From Gluconobacter thailandicus F149-1 = NBRC 100600 (lineage in GTDB: Bacteria > Pseudomonadota > Alphaproteobacteria > Acetobacterales > Acetobacteraceae), in the NCBI RefSeq assembly GCF_000964465.1, contig NZ_BANH01000006.1:1-63558 (forward strand): a stretch of DNA of 63,558 nt. The letters are read 5' to 3'. Positions within the stretch are counted from its first letter, which is position 1. Each line of letters begins with the position of its first letter. Position numbers and translations under genes: made by a program. The notes below the pieces were generated by a model. It was not told where the DNA came from, made no database searches, and was given only the letters and a program-made list of their open reading frames with translations. This document shows, in pieces, positions 34,248 through 43,901 of this stretch.

Positions 34248-35788
34248 TGATAGAGACTTTCGTGTGGAGCGGAGGTTTCAAAAGCAGCAAAGCGCGATTC
34301 AAGCTGCCACTGGAGGCGGGCCTTCTCGCTGGCTTTCAGGAGATCGGCACAGGGGCCGCTTTCAGGCTGCGACGCAGAAAAGGTCTGACAGGCTGCGACA
34401 GGCTTTCCGACCTGATGATTTTCCCAGAGGCTTTGTCCCGGAATAAACGCATATTCCAGCCCGGTGCGGGACATCTGTTTCAGGTCCGCATAGCTCAGAT
34501 TATAGGTCTGGGCCGCGCGTACATATTCCTGCGTCAGATCACCGCGGGAGACACCTTCATCATCCGTGGAGAGCGCGACGGGTACCCCGGCCCGGCGATA
34601 GAGCGGCAACGGGTGCTCAGCGCCCTTTACGTTCAGGATCTCATCATTGCTCGTCAGGTTGATTTCCACCATGACGTGCTTCTTAGCCATCTCGGCCAGT
34701 AGCCCGGCGACGTCGTCTTCCGACGCGATATCGACACCGTGGCCAATACGCTTTGCACCCGCGATTTCGATGGCTTCACGGATATGATGCTTCAGACCTT
34801 CCGGGGGGACGAGCTTGCCCGTCAGTTCCCCTGCATGAAGGCTGAGGTTTACACCCGGATAGACCTGCGACAGGAACCGGAACATCCGCATATGCAGGCT
34901 GTAATCCCGCATGGCGACCGTATCATCCTCAGGGGCAACAATATTGACGCCGACGAACCGCGGATCGGCCTTCACAACGGCATACCCCGCATCAAGCTGC
35001 GCATACACAGCCTGAGGCGGCAGGATACGAAGCGTCTGGAACAGGTAATGGACGCTCACGCCACAGCCGGGATGTGCCTTGGTCGTACCACATTGCAGAA
35101 TGGTTTGCGCCTTGTGCTCCATCGCGTCCGTTTGGCGGCGAGCCTCCGCGACTAAAGCAGGAAGGTCCGCCTTGAGAACCTGATGGGCAGCAGCGAAATC
35201 CTCGTCCCTGATAGGATGGCGGAAACCAGCACCGATCATGCTGCCAAGGGCCGGAGAAACCATAGGCTCGATATAGGTGATGTGATCGGCAGCCGCACGG
35301 TCCATCGCTTCCGCAAGCATATCGCCCTGATGGTCTTTTTCGATCGCATCGAAATGCCGGAAGGACGTAAAGAAATGATCATGGCCAGAGCGATCGGAGG
35401 CTGCAGGCACGAAGTCCCGCATCGACATGGCATCAATCATCTGGTTCGTGGCTTTTTCATTTCCCACGAGCGCCGAAGCTGGCATTTCATCGCCCTTCGC
35501 GTGCGGGCAGGCATGATCCAGAATATCGAGCGTCTTCAAAGAAACGCACAGGCCATCCTTCGCAGCCCAGTCCAGCATGTTTTCCGCATAGATCGCACCC
35601 GAAAGGTGGATATGCAGATCAGCCCCTTTCGGAAAAGCCCGCAGGAACAGGCCAAGCCGGACTGGATCAGCCCGGACGGCGTTATAAGTCTGCTCAACGG
35701 GGGACGGAGTTTCGGCTCCTGCCAGGGGAGACAGGGCCGTCAGAGACAGGGCAGCCGCTACGAGAACGGAAGGGATGGTGCATCGCAT
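34244..35788 (-). CDS. Exported adenosine deaminase family protein
   Basis: Zinc-dependent amidohydrolase of the adenosine/AMP deaminase group, 514 residues. A signal peptide is visible (MRCTIPSVLVAAALSLTALSPLAGA-E), so it acts outside the cytoplasm. Active-site residues are present: His59 and His61 in DLHIHLSGA, His318/Glu321 in LHAGELTG, His350 in RIGHGVD, Asp409/Asp410 in STDDEGVS. It is longer than cytosolic Add (about 330) and closer to growth-factor-type deaminases. A GTG at 35812 is an alternative start. Coupled to the NUP gene downstream; together they could convert adenosine to inosine and on to hypoxanthine. Confidence 0.9.
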   Translation of the reverse strand: MRCTIPSVLVAAALSLTALSPLAGAETPSPVEQTYNAVRADPVRLGLFLRAFPKGADLHIHLSGAIYAENMLDWAAKDGLCVSLKTLDILDHACPHAKGDEMPASALVGNEKATNQMIDAMSMRDFVPAASDRSGHDHFFTSFRHFDAIEKDHQGDMLAEAMDRAAADHITYIEPMVSPALGSMIGAGFRHPIRDEDFAAAHQVLKADLPALVAEARRQTDAMEHKAQTILQCGTTKAHPGCGVSVHYLFQTLRILPPQAVYAQLDAGYAVVKADPRFVGVNIVAPEDDTVAMRDYSLHMRMFRFLSQVYPGVNLSLHAGELTGKLVPPEGLKHHIREAIEIAGAKRIGHGVDIASEDDVAGLLAEMAKKHVMVEINLTSNDEILNVKGAEHPLPLYRRAGVPVALSTDDEGVSRGDLTQEYVRAAQTYNLSYADLKQMSRTGLEYAFIPGQSLWENHQVGKPVAACQTFSASQPESGPCADLLKASEKARLQWQLESRFAAFETSAPHESLYQ

Positions 35789-35863
35789 GACCGCACGATG
35801 CCGCCTGCCCACGTCTCTGACAAGACATTTTCAGAGCGTTATAAACTCTGCAACAGACCGTTC

Positions 35864-36772
35864 TCAAACGGCGCTTTCCAAAGTGAAAAATCCGTCCATG
35901 ACAGGAACGCATGACCCGGCGACATAAGCCTTCCCTGCTTCCGTTCTGGCGTCCAGAAGGCTCGGGCGCCCCATATCCACACCCTGCGTGAAGGTCAGGG
36001 ACAGATCCGCTCCATTATCCAGCGCAGACAGGAACGCGACGGCCGCAACCGTGGCGCTCCCCGTTGCGGGATCTTCGGCAATGCCATCCAGTGGCGAGAA
36101 CATCCGTCCCTGAATATCGCTGCCTTTTTCGAATGCACTTTCCCCGGCATTGCGCGTGTAAGCGTACACGGAGCTGATCCCGCCGGAGGCGAGGAACTTG
36201 CGATGGGCGGCAAGCTCTCCCTGGGCGCGACGCAGGGCGTCACGGGATGCAAGCTCGACGATCAGGAAAGGCAGCCCGACCGAAACAACCTGCGGCGCGT
36301 GGTGATCCGTACGAATGTCTTGCGGCTCAAGCCCAAGACAGGCGGCGGCATTTTCGGGAAGCATCCGGCTCCGGCGCGTCATGGCTTCCGGCGCCATAAG
36401 TTCGGCTCGAACGACACGGCCGCTCTCACGCTCCAGCCTCACAGGCACCAGACCCGCCTTTTCTTCGAACAAAAGCGTTTCCGGCAGATCCCGGCCCTGC
36501 GCTTCTGCCTGTCGCGCCAGTGCGAAAGCCGTTCCGATATTGGGGTGCCCGGCGAAGGGCAACTCCCCGGCTGGCGTGAAAATACGGACATGCGCCGTAT
36601 GATCCGCCTCTACCGCAGGCAGCACGAAGGTTGTCTCAGAATAGCCGAATTCAATGGCAATCTTCTGCATCTGTTCGGTGGACAGCCCCGCCGCATCCAG
36701 TACGACCGCCAGAGGGTTGCCCCCAAAAAGCTGGTCCGTAAAAACATCCAGGGTGACATAGGAACGACGCAT
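35864..36772 (-). CDS. PhzF family isomerase-like protein
   Basis: PhzF/YddE family, 302 residues, diaminopimelate-epimerase fold, cytoplasmic. Signatures: VTLDVFTDQLFGGNPLAVVLD, catalytic Glu46 in YSETTFVLP, FTPAGELPFAGHPNIGTAFAL and EDPATGSATVAAVAFL. PhzF isomerises a phenazine precursor, but most family members, as here outside any phz cluster, have no known substrate. GAGAG lies 9 nt before the ATG at 36772; the long in-frame extension upstream overlaps queG on the other strand and is rejected. Confidence 0.88.
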   Translation of the reverse strand: MRRSYVTLDVFTDQLFGGNPLAVVLDAAGLSTEQMQKIAIEFGYSETTFVLPAVEADHTAHVRIFTPAGELPFAGHPNIGTAFALARQAEAQGRDLPETLLFEEKAGLVPVRLERESGRVVRAELMAPEAMTRRSRMLPENAAACLGLEPQDIRTDHHAPQVVSVGLPFLIVELASRDALRRAQGELAAHRKFLASGGISSVYAYTRNAGESAFEKGSDIQGRMFSPLDGIAEDPATGSATVAAVAFLSALDNGADLSLTFTQGVDMGRPSLLDARTEAGKAYVAGSCVPVMDGFFTLESAV

Positions 36773-36881
36773 AACCGGTTCTCTCATCGGAGAATGAAGA
36801 TATCTTATCATGTCTGATTGGCCCGTTGGGGGAAAGATGGCGTAAACTGCTGATTCTGCTTTCCATCCATCTGCTGAGCGC

Positions 36882-37946
36882 ATGACATCACGCCCTTCCC
36901 TTTCCCGCGCCGGACGTTCCCTTGAAGAACGGATCGAGGACCATGCCCGGCATCTGGGATTTGATGCCGTGGGTTTCTGCACAGCGGAGCTTGGCCCGGA
37001 TGTGGAGGCTGGCTTGCGCGCTTTTGTCGCACAAGGCCATCATGGAACAATGGAATGGATGGAGACGCGCATCGAACAGCGGAGCCACCCGCAGGCCCTC
37101 TGGCCCGAAGCCCGCAGTGTCATTTCCCTCGCGCTCTGTTACGCGCCTGCCGAAGACCCGGATGCAACGCTACGTCAGCCGGATCGTGGCAATATTTCCG
37201 TCTATGCCCGTAATCGGGACTACCATGACGTCATCAAAGGAATGCTGAAGCATCTGGCGCAGTTCGTCGTAAAGCTGGGCGACGAGACCACACAGGTGAA
37301 GGTCTTCGTCGATACGGCCCCGGTTTCGGAACGCGCTCTGGCAGAAAAGGCACATTTGGGCTGGCAGGGAAAGCATACCTGTCTGGTGTCCCGCACCCAT
37401 GGCTCCTGGCTTCTGCTGGGAGAAATCTACACGACGCTGGATTTAAGCGCGTCCGAGCCAAAGAGCGGAAGCTGCGGCACCTGTACGAGCTGCCTGACCG
37501 CCTGCCCGACGGACGCATTTCTCGGCCCCTATCGCATGGATGCGCGACGCTGCATTTCTTATCTGACGATCGAACATAAAGGGCCGATCCCGCTCGACCT
37601 GCGGGAGAAAATGGGCAACCACATCTATGGCTGCGACGACTGCATTGCCGCCTGCCCCTGGAACCGCTTCGCCGAGGCGTCCCGCCACATCAAGCTTCAG
37701 GCCCGACCGGACCTGGTCGAACCAAAACTGGCTGACCTTGCAGCTCTGGATGATGCGGCTTTCCGCACATTTTTTTCAGGCTCACCCGTCAAGCGGATTG
37801 GTCGCAACCGGTTTGTCCGCAATGTTCTGATCGCGATAGGCAATTCAAACGATCCTGGCCTCGTGCCTTCTGCACAGGCTCTTCAGTCGGACCCTGATCC
37901 CGATATTGCCGAAACTGCCCGCTGGGCCCTGGAGCGCCTGACATGA
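36882..37946 (+). CDS. queG: Epoxyqueuosine reductase QueG
   Basis: Cobalamin- and iron-sulfur-dependent last step of queuosine synthesis, reducing epoxyqueuosine in tRNA. 354 residues. General acid Asp144 in VDTAPVSER, two 4Fe-4S motifs with Cys198/201/204/208 (CGTCTSCLTAC) and Cys251/254/258 (CDDCIAACPW), and a C-terminal HEAT-like repeat region that binds tRNA. Completes the queA, tgt, queG set in this window. Its stop overlaps the following small gene (ATGA). Confidence 0.95.
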   Translation: MTSRPSLSRAGRSLEERIEDHARHLGFDAVGFCTAELGPDVEAGLRAFVAQGHHGTMEWMETRIEQRSHPQALWPEARSVISLALCYAPAEDPDATLRQPDRGNISVYARNRDYHDVIKGMLKHLAQFVVKLGDETTQVKVFVDTAPVSERALAEKAHLGWQGKHTCLVSRTHGSWLLLGEIYTTLDLSASEPKSGSCGTCTSCLTACPTDAFLGPYRMDARRCISYLTIEHKGPIPLDLREKMGNHIYGCDDCIAACPWNRFAEASRHIKLQARPDLVEPKLADLAALDDAAFRTFFSGSPVKRIGRNRFVRNVLIAIGNSNDPGLVPSAQALQSDPDPDIAETARWALERLT

Positions 37947-38167
37947 GTGACCTCATCAAACGCAGCCTTTCCCTCTCAGGACACCGGACATCCGTCGCGC
38001 TTGAACCGGAATTCTGGGCCGTTCTGGACCAGATGGCCGCGCATCAGGATCTGAGTTTTTCGGCGCTTGTGGCATCAATCGATGCCAAACGAACACCCGA
38101 CAGACCCCTGGCCTCTGCACTAAGAGTCGCCGCGTTGATGGATACCAGCCGCACCGAAGAGACCTGA
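37943..38167 (+). CDS. Small ribbon-helix-helix domain protein
   Basis: 74 residues, matching the short RHH_4-type family common in Alphaproteobacteria (KRSLSLSGHRTSVALEPEFWAVLDQMAAHQDLSFSALV in outline). The N-terminal strand followed by two helices is a ribbon-helix-helix DNA-binding fold, suggesting a dimeric regulator, targets unknown. Its ATG overlaps the queG stop, so it is coupled to queG. Confidence 0.85.
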   Translation: MSDLIKRSLSLSGHRTSVALEPEFWAVLDQMAAHQDLSFSALVASIDAKRTPDRPLASALRVAALMDTSRTEET

Positions 38168-38174
38168 CCGTAGA

Positions 38175-38519
38175 TCATTTGGCGCGGGAGGGAAGATCCA
38201 TCCAGTCAGGGTGCTTTCTCTGTATCCAGTTCAGGGCTTTTTCCATGAGGCGACGGAAGAACGGAATATCCTCGGACAGCAACAGGATACCGACCGGGAC
38301 CATCCAGGCTCCCAGAACAGGCAGAAACGCCATACAGCCCCCGAGCATGAACAGGACGCCTGCGGGAATACGCACCCATTTCCGTTCCGGCTTACGCAGC
38401 CAGCTTAGGGTTCTCTGCATCCAGCCTGGCAGTTTGTGGATCAGCGCCTGCATTTGCGCCTCATAATCGTTGACAGCCTGTGGCTGGCTCGCGGGTAAAT
38501 TCTTGTTCTGATCGGACAT
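38175..38519 (-). CDS. Small membrane protein, unknown function
   Basis: Not firmly recognised. 114 residues from Met at 38519 (an in-frame ATG at 38543 adds 8). A polar N-terminus is followed by two closely spaced hydrophobic helices (GVLFMLGGCMAFLPVLGAWMVPVGILLL) and an amphipathic basic tail ending near HPDWMDL. The layout resembles PGPGW-type small transmembrane proteins, though that motif is absent. Convergent with the RHH gene, separated by 7 nt. Confidence 0.75.
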   Translation of the reverse strand: MSDQNKNLPASQPQAVNDYEAQMQALIHKLPGWMQRTLSWLRKPERKWVRIPAGVLFMLGGCMAFLPVLGAWMVPVGILLLSEDIPFFRRLMEKALNWIQRKHPDWMDLPSRAK

Positions 38520-38647
38520 GATTGAAGCGGTCTCTTTTGTCATGCCTCTTCAACACCCGGCAGGCCGTGGAGATCCAGTTTTTTCTCCGCAGCTTATATG
38601 TCCGATCTGTCATTTGCCGGTTTCCGGGACCATGCTAGATTGTCGAT

Positions 38648-39478
38648 ATGGCTATCTGGGGCAAAATGTTCGGTGGTGTTGCTGGCTTCGCAGTCGGCGG
38701 CCCGTTCGGGGCACTGATGGGGGCAGCTCTCGGGCATGCTGCTGACAGTGGCTCCCTGCTTAACCCGTCCACAGGCGGCTGGAGCGAGCGCTTTCCAGCG
38801 CGCGGTCGTCCGGACCCTAACAATGCAGCATTCTTCGGCGCAGCGAAAATCGCTGCCGCCATGGGCAAAAAAGATCAGCTTTACGCGATTGGTCTCGTGG
38901 CGCTGTGTGCAAAACTCGCCAAGATCGACGGGCCGGTTAACCGCTCCGAAATCAACGCTTTCAAGACCTGCTTTCAGTTCCCGCCTGACAACGTCAAGGA
39001 AGTCGGGATGCTGTTTGACCGTGCCCGCGAGCGAACAGACGACTTCGAGATGTATGCTCGCGAAATGGGCAACGCCTACGGAGACGACAAGGCCCCTCTT
39101 GAGAACCTGATGACCGCCCTCTTCCGCATTGCCCGCGCAGATGCCGGTGCGTCACGCGAACTGCACCCCAAGGAAGTGGATTTTCTTCAGCGGGTTCATC
39201 GTGCATTCGGCCTCCCTCCTGGCGCGTGGGACCGCGCAGAAAGTGGCGGTTCGCGTGCGGCAAGCTCCGGAGAACCGGACGCCTATCGTGTTCTCGGCAT
39301 TGCCCGCACGGCTTCGGACAAGGAAGTCCGCGTGCGCTGGCGCATGCTGATCCGTGAATATCATCCGGATGTCATCGCTCAGAAGCCCATGACGGACATT
39401 GAACGCAAACGCGCACAGGAACGGGTGGCGCGGATCAATGCGGCATGGGACCGGATCAAGCGGGATCGGCAGCTTTAA
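38648..39478 (+). CDS. TerB-like and J-domain protein (DjlA-like co-chaperone)
   Basis: 276 residues. A glycine-rich hydrophobic N-terminus (MFGGVAGFAVGGPFGALMGAALGHAAD) may sit at the membrane, then a TerB-like helical domain (about 65-180, YAIGLVALCAKLAKIDGPVNRSEINAF), and a C-terminal J domain (about 205-275) with the HPD motif in REYHPDV. The order TerB then J matches DjlA, a DnaK co-chaperone. The ribosome site is weak. Not in an operon; divergent from the small membrane protein gene. Confidence 0.87.
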   Translation: MAIWGKMFGGVAGFAVGGPFGALMGAALGHAADSGSLLNPSTGGWSERFPARGRPDPNNAAFFGAAKIAAAMGKKDQLYAIGLVALCAKLAKIDGPVNRSEINAFKTCFQFPPDNVKEVGMLFDRARERTDDFEMYAREMGNAYGDDKAPLENLMTALFRIARADAGASRELHPKEVDFLQRVHRAFGLPPGAWDRAESGGSRAASSGEPDAYRVLGIARTASDKEVRVRWRMLIREYHPDVIAQKPMTDIERKRAQERVARINAAWDRIKRDRQL

Positions 39479-39504
39479 GCTGCGTCACAAACAGACAATA
39501 GCGT

Positions 39505-39536
39505 AGAAAAAAGCCGCCCGTCTGAACGAGCGGCTT
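39505..39536 (-). terminator. Terminator of the mannitol dehydrogenase gene
   Basis: Stem AAGCCGC/GCGGCTT (39511-39517 with 39530-39536), extended inward by a few pairs, is followed on the minus strand by six T residues. It lies 12 nt past the stop codon at 39548. Confidence 0.85.
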
Positions 39537-39547
39537 GTCTGTAGGGA

Positions 39548-41005
39548 TCAGGCCGGAAGGGCAGCCTTGACGCCCTTCTCGCGGATAATCTTGCGAAGCT
39601 CCACAACCTTGTTGTTCAGCCCGGACGTCTCCAGATCGCGCCAGGCATCGAACGCTGGCAGCTTGAGCGCGCTCTCAAAATCATCAGCCTTGGCCAGTGT
39701 CTTATGGTTGTCACCAAAAGTCGGCTCGAATGGCTCGTAGGTGCCACCCGTTTCATCCTTACCGCGCAGCATTTCCAGGTAGGATGCCATACCAAAAGCA
39801 ATGCGGGACAGATCGCGCTTGCCCTCAAAAGCCTTGCGGACCGTTTCCGTCCAGAAGACCTGGATCTTCGAGCTCCCGTCCCCGGAAATACGCAATGTCT
39901 GATCCGCCATGGCCGGATTCGAGAAACGGCTGATCACGCTGTCCCGATAGCCTTCCAGCGTCATGCCCGGCGGTGCCTTCAGGGTCGGGATGACGTCTTT
40001 GTTCAGGAAGTTCTCGAGGATACGCCGTAGATCGGGATCAGCAAGGGCATGATCGACATTTTCAAATCCTGCCAGAACAGCCGGGAAGCAGAGCATGATG
40101 TGACCAGCATTCAGCATGCGGATTTTTACATGCTCGTAGTCCGTCACATCCTCAACGAACTGTACTCCGGCCTTTTCCAGCGCAGGCCGGCCGTCAGCAA
40201 AGCTGTCTTCCAGCACCCACTGATGAAAGTCTTCTGCAACGAGCGGCAGGTCGTCGTGCAGGCCACTGGCTTCGTTGAGCTTCTTCGCAATGTCAGCAGA
40301 AACGGTCGGCGTGATGCGATCAACCATGCCATTTGGGAACGTCGCGTTCTCTTCAATCCACTTGGCCAGTTCCGGATCACGGGCCTTCGCGTATCCCAGA
40401 AATGCCTTGCGGGCGACATTACCGTTATGCCGCAGATTATCGCAGGACATGATCGTGAAGGCCTTGCCACCTGCGTCACGGCGGCGGCGCAGTCCTTCCA
40501 CAACATATCCAAAGATTGTGGACGGCGTTTCGGGTGTCTTCAGATCCTGCTGAACCGCCTTGTTCTCAAGATCGAACTCACCTGTCGTCTCGTTAATGTT
40601 GTAACCGCCTTCCGTGATTGTCATGGAAACGATACGGATTCCCGGGTCAGCGAGATGCTTCAGCACGGCTTCCGGATCGGCAGGAGCCAAAAGGTAATCC
40701 CTCAGCGCGCCCATAACACGAACCGTGCTCTTGCCGGACGGAGCCGTTTCGGTCAGGGAAAAGAGGCAGTCCTGCTTCTTGAATTCCTCGGCCTTCTTCT
40801 TTGACCTGTCGCTACCCGTCAGACCAACGCCGATGATTCCCCAGTTCGGATCGTCCTTGAGGATCTGTTCAACGTAGAAAGCCTCATGGGCCCGGAAGAA
40901 GTTTCCCACGCCAAAATGCACGATCCCCGGTTTGATCCCATTGATGTCATAGGGCGGAGCCTGCACACCGGCGGGAAGAGACTTGAGGGTTTCGTGCGTG
41001 ATCAT
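39548..41005 (-). CDS. Mannitol 2-dehydrogenase (polyol-specific long-chain dehydrogenase)
   Basis: Cytosolic NAD(P)-dependent enzyme interconverting D-mannitol and D-fructose; related forms reduce other ketoses. 485 residues, the length of the Gluconobacter enzyme, and its sequence resembles that enzyme closely as I recall it. Cofactor region VHFGVGNFFRAHEAFYVEQIL near the N-terminus and the catalytic Lys-Asn-His pattern KIRMLNAGH near 290. GGAG lies 8 nt before the ATG at 41005. Single-gene transcript with its own terminator. NAD versus NADP preference is not decided here. Confidence 0.93.
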   Translation of the reverse strand: MITHETLKSLPAGVQAPPYDINGIKPGIVHFGVGNFFRAHEAFYVEQILKDDPNWGIIGVGLTGSDRSKKKAEEFKKQDCLFSLTETAPSGKSTVRVMGALRDYLLAPADPEAVLKHLADPGIRIVSMTITEGGYNINETTGEFDLENKAVQQDLKTPETPSTIFGYVVEGLRRRRDAGGKAFTIMSCDNLRHNGNVARKAFLGYAKARDPELAKWIEENATFPNGMVDRITPTVSADIAKKLNEASGLHDDLPLVAEDFHQWVLEDSFADGRPALEKAGVQFVEDVTDYEHVKIRMLNAGHIMLCFPAVLAGFENVDHALADPDLRRILENFLNKDVIPTLKAPPGMTLEGYRDSVISRFSNPAMADQTLRISGDGSSKIQVFWTETVRKAFEGKRDLSRIAFGMASYLEMLRGKDETGGTYEPFEPTFGDNHKTLAKADDFESALKLPAFDAWRDLETSGLNNKVVELRKIIREKGVKAALPA

Positions 41006-41132
41006 GGATTTCTCCGTTCCTGATGACCGGCCACTGACGGGGACCGGCTTTCCGGGCATGACGCCGCAAGGTCTGCAAAAAAAAACGCAGGCAGTTGCAG
41101 CATGGTTTCGTCACAATGCGGACAGGAGCCGC

Positions 41133-42200
41133 TCAGAGACCTTTGGCAGCACCGGCATCATCACGCATGATGACGCCAACGGCGCGTTGCAGATCATCCT
41201 TGAACAGGGACATGACGAAGCGCATTTCAGGGCGCGTCTGCTCTTCCAGACGTGGAAGAAGATCAAGGATGTCTTTGTCTTCCGGCTGATGCGGATGACG
41301 GTTCTGCTGTCGAACGAGGCGTTGTTCACAGCTGTGAGCCAGCGCCCGAAGTGCATGGCTAAGACTTTTATAGAGCGGAACAAGACCCGTATTGCCTGCT
41401 GCGCGGCCCGTTGCGATTGCGCGAGCCACCAGCATTGTATCGTTCAGGAGCCGCCGCATCAACCTTGGCAGCGCTGCCAGCACGGGATCACGCTTCTCAA
41501 GATCACTGAAACGTTCTCGTCGCGCCTCTTCAACCGCACCTTCCAGTTCGATCAACAGGGAGACGCAGGCTTCATTGCGCTTTTCGATTTCCCGCCAGCT
41601 TGTTTCCTGATCCAGCGCGCCATCCAGCAATCCATCAAGCCGCCTCAGCAGACGACCAGAGGTATGGAAAGCCTGTTTGCGGGCACTGCTGTGCAGAACG
41701 ACAAAAGATACCACCAGCGACACCATGACCCCAATCAGAATGGCCGTCAGGCGCGTCACCATAGGCAGAAACGGGCTGCCCTGACTGGGAAACAGATACA
41801 CAATCATCAGTGTAATGCAGGCGAAACGCAGGTTCGTCTGCACGGCCGCCAGAAAAGCGAGAGGCGTCAGCACAATCCAGAAAGACAGCCATTGCTGGCC
41901 TGTCCAGAGCTCCAGCAAAACCGCCACCGTCCCCGCCACAGCCCCCAGCAACGTCCCGGTAATCTGGTCGCGCGCCGTGGCCATGGTCTGGGTGATGCTG
42001 GACTGCGTGACAATCAGTGCCGTCACCAGAGCCCAGATCGTTTCCTGCAAATGCAGCGCAAATCCGACCAGCCACGCAGCAGCGATGGAAACCAGCACCC
42101 GGATGGTCTGGCGCGTGGCAGGCCGCATGACCTCATGCCAGTTTGTCCCCCTCGGCGGAACAAGCAGCCATTTCCGCATCAGGCCATTCAAAATCGTCAT
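41133..42200 (-). CDS. FUSC/aromatic acid exporter family membrane protein
   Basis: 355 residues. About six membrane helices occupy 30-175 (RQTIRVLVSIAAAWLVGFAL; TIWALVTALIVTQSSITQT; GTLLGAVAGTVAVLLEL and more), followed by a cytosolic helical C-terminal half. The helix pattern with ARDQITGTLLGAVAGT is typical of the FUSC group (fusaric acid and aromatic acid efflux proteins). Substrate unknown. GGAAC precedes the ATG. Follows the HtrA gene on the same strand by 27 nt, so they may share a transcript. Confidence 0.85.
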   Translation of the reverse strand: MTILNGLMRKWLLVPPRGTNWHEVMRPATRQTIRVLVSIAAAWLVGFALHLQETIWALVTALIVTQSSITQTMATARDQITGTLLGAVAGTVAVLLELWTGQQWLSFWIVLTPLAFLAAVQTNLRFACITLMIVYLFPSQGSPFLPMVTRLTAILIGVMVSLVVSFVVLHSSARKQAFHTSGRLLRRLDGLLDGALDQETSWREIEKRNEACVSLLIELEGAVEEARRERFSDLEKRDPVLAALPRLMRRLLNDTMLVARAIATGRAAGNTGLVPLYKSLSHALRALAHSCEQRLVRQQNRHPHQPEDKDILDLLPRLEEQTRPEMRFVMSLFKDDLQRAVGVIMRDDAGAAKGL

Positions 42201-42227
42201 GGGACGTTCCAGCGCCCGTTCCCGCGA

Positions 42228-43763
42228 TCAGTTCCCGAGAAAAGGCACTGGAACCCAGCGCAAACCCTCATCATCCTGAACCAGAAGCAGAACTTCCATC
42301 TTCTTCTGCTCCTGAGCCTGATGAATGGCTTTGGCGAATGCATCCGGCGTGTCGATCTGATCCTGCCCCACCTGCGTAATCACATTACCCACCGCAATGC
42401 CCCGTGACGTGGCGGGGCTGGAGGGTTCAACACGATCCACCAGAACGCCACGCTGATCGTCAGTCAGGGCATATTGCGTGCGCATTTCGGCATCAATGGA
42501 CTGAACCGTGAGGCCCAGTTCACCAAAGGCTGCCTTGGTATGCGTCGGCTGATGCGTGTCAGAAGGTGGCATGTCCGGTGCGTTGGGGGACTGCGCCAAC
42601 GTGATCGGCAGCGTCCTGGTGCTTCCTTTGTGCCACACCGTCAGCTCAGTCTTCGTGCCAGGCAGGATAGACGCGATGATGCGGGGCATGGTCTGCCCCG
42701 TCACATCCTGATCACCCACGCGGGTGATGATGTCCCCAACCTGAAGCCCCGCCTGTGACGCCGGACTTTTCGGTCCCACTTCGGAGACCAGAGCGCCCTT
42801 GCCCACGGTGCCGTCTGCCTTGTGAAAATCCAGATCCTCGGCAATCTCGTAGGACACGTTCTGGAATTTCAGCCCCATCCAGCCACGGGAAACATGTCCC
42901 GTCTTCCGCAACTGGTCGATGATGCCGCGTGCATCGTCAGCGGGAATGGCAAAACCGATACCGATGGAGTCCCCACCGGCACCGCCATAAATCAGCGTGT
43001 TGATGCCGATGACCTCGCCGGAAAGATTGAAAAGTGGCCCACCCGAGTTCCCACGATTAATGGCAGCATCCGTCTGAATGTAATCATCATACAGGCCGTG
43101 TTCGACATTACGCCCACGGGAGGAAATGATACCGGCCGTCACGGTACCATTCAGGCCGAACGGGTTGCCGATAGCTACCACCCAGTCCCCAATGCGCGCC
43201 GCATCACTGTGCCCCAGCGGAACCGCAGGCAGTGGGTGTTTGGGCTTCACTTCCAGCACCGCCAGATCGACCTGACTGTCACGCCCGACAATCCGCGCCG
43301 GCAGTTCCGTACCATCCTGAAGCGTCACGGAAACCTGATCTGCACCTTCAATGACGTGGTTGTTCGTCACGATGATACCAGCGGGATCCAGGATGAAGCC
43401 CGATCCCAGCGCCTGCATCCGCCGCGGTGGCCGGTTCGGAGCGGGCTTGTGCGTCATATAGTCGTGGAAAAACTTTTCCAGCGGAGATCCTGGCGGAAAC
43501 TGCGGTACCTGCGGCCCGTCCGGACTGCTGGAGTCTGGCCCCTTGTCCTCATCCTTCCCCGGCTTCAGCACAGCAGAGGTCGAGACATTCACAACCGACG
43601 GAAGGAGCCGATTAGCGAGATCCGCAAAGCTCGACGGAACCGAGCGCGGAGCCGGAACGGGGGCCGGAGACGGCTGTGACGTAGTCTGCGCCTGCGCTAA
43701 CGGGGCGGACAGCACCAAGGAAACGGCGCAGGAAAGGGCAAGGCGGGCGGTCAATCTGCTCAT
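42228..43763 (-). CDS. Periplasmic serine protease/chaperone HtrA (DegP family)
   Basis: 511 residues with a signal peptide (ending ...SAPLAQA-Q). Trypsin-like domain with His136 (VTNNHVIEG), Asp166 (SQVDLAVL) and Ser240 (RGNSGGP), then two PDZ domains (about 300-390 and 415-505), as in DegP/DegQ/MucD. It degrades or refolds damaged periplasmic proteins. A Pro-rich insert (residues 67-113) precedes the catalytic core, similar to loop LA of DegP. The ribosome site is weak. Fits the protein quality-control genes in this window. Confidence 0.94.
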   Translation of the reverse strand: MSRLTARLALSCAVSLVLSAPLAQAQTTSQPSPAPVPAPRSVPSSFADLANRLLPSVVNVSTSAVLKPGKDEDKGPDSSSPDGPQVPQFPPGSPLEKFFHDYMTHKPAPNRPPRRMQALGSGFILDPAGIIVTNNHVIEGADQVSVTLQDGTELPARIVGRDSQVDLAVLEVKPKHPLPAVPLGHSDAARIGDWVVAIGNPFGLNGTVTAGIISSRGRNVEHGLYDDYIQTDAAINRGNSGGPLFNLSGEVIGINTLIYGGAGGDSIGIGFAIPADDARGIIDQLRKTGHVSRGWMGLKFQNVSYEIAEDLDFHKADGTVGKGALVSEVGPKSPASQAGLQVGDIITRVGDQDVTGQTMPRIIASILPGTKTELTVWHKGSTRTLPITLAQSPNAPDMPPSDTHQPTHTKAAFGELGLTVQSIDAEMRTQYALTDDQRGVLVDRVEPSSPATSRGIAVGNVITQVGQDQIDTPDAFAKAIHQAQEQKKMEVLLLVQDDEGLRWVPVPFLGN

Positions 43764-43901
43764 GGTGACACGCTAACGCAGAAGACCATCCTTCGTCACT
43801 ATGCCGAAATTCAGGCCCGCAGTTCAGGATGCGATCAGGAGATGCCTGTGCTAGCCTGTCTGCTTTCCCAGACAGGCCGTTTTCCAGAAAAGAGTCTTGG
43901 C

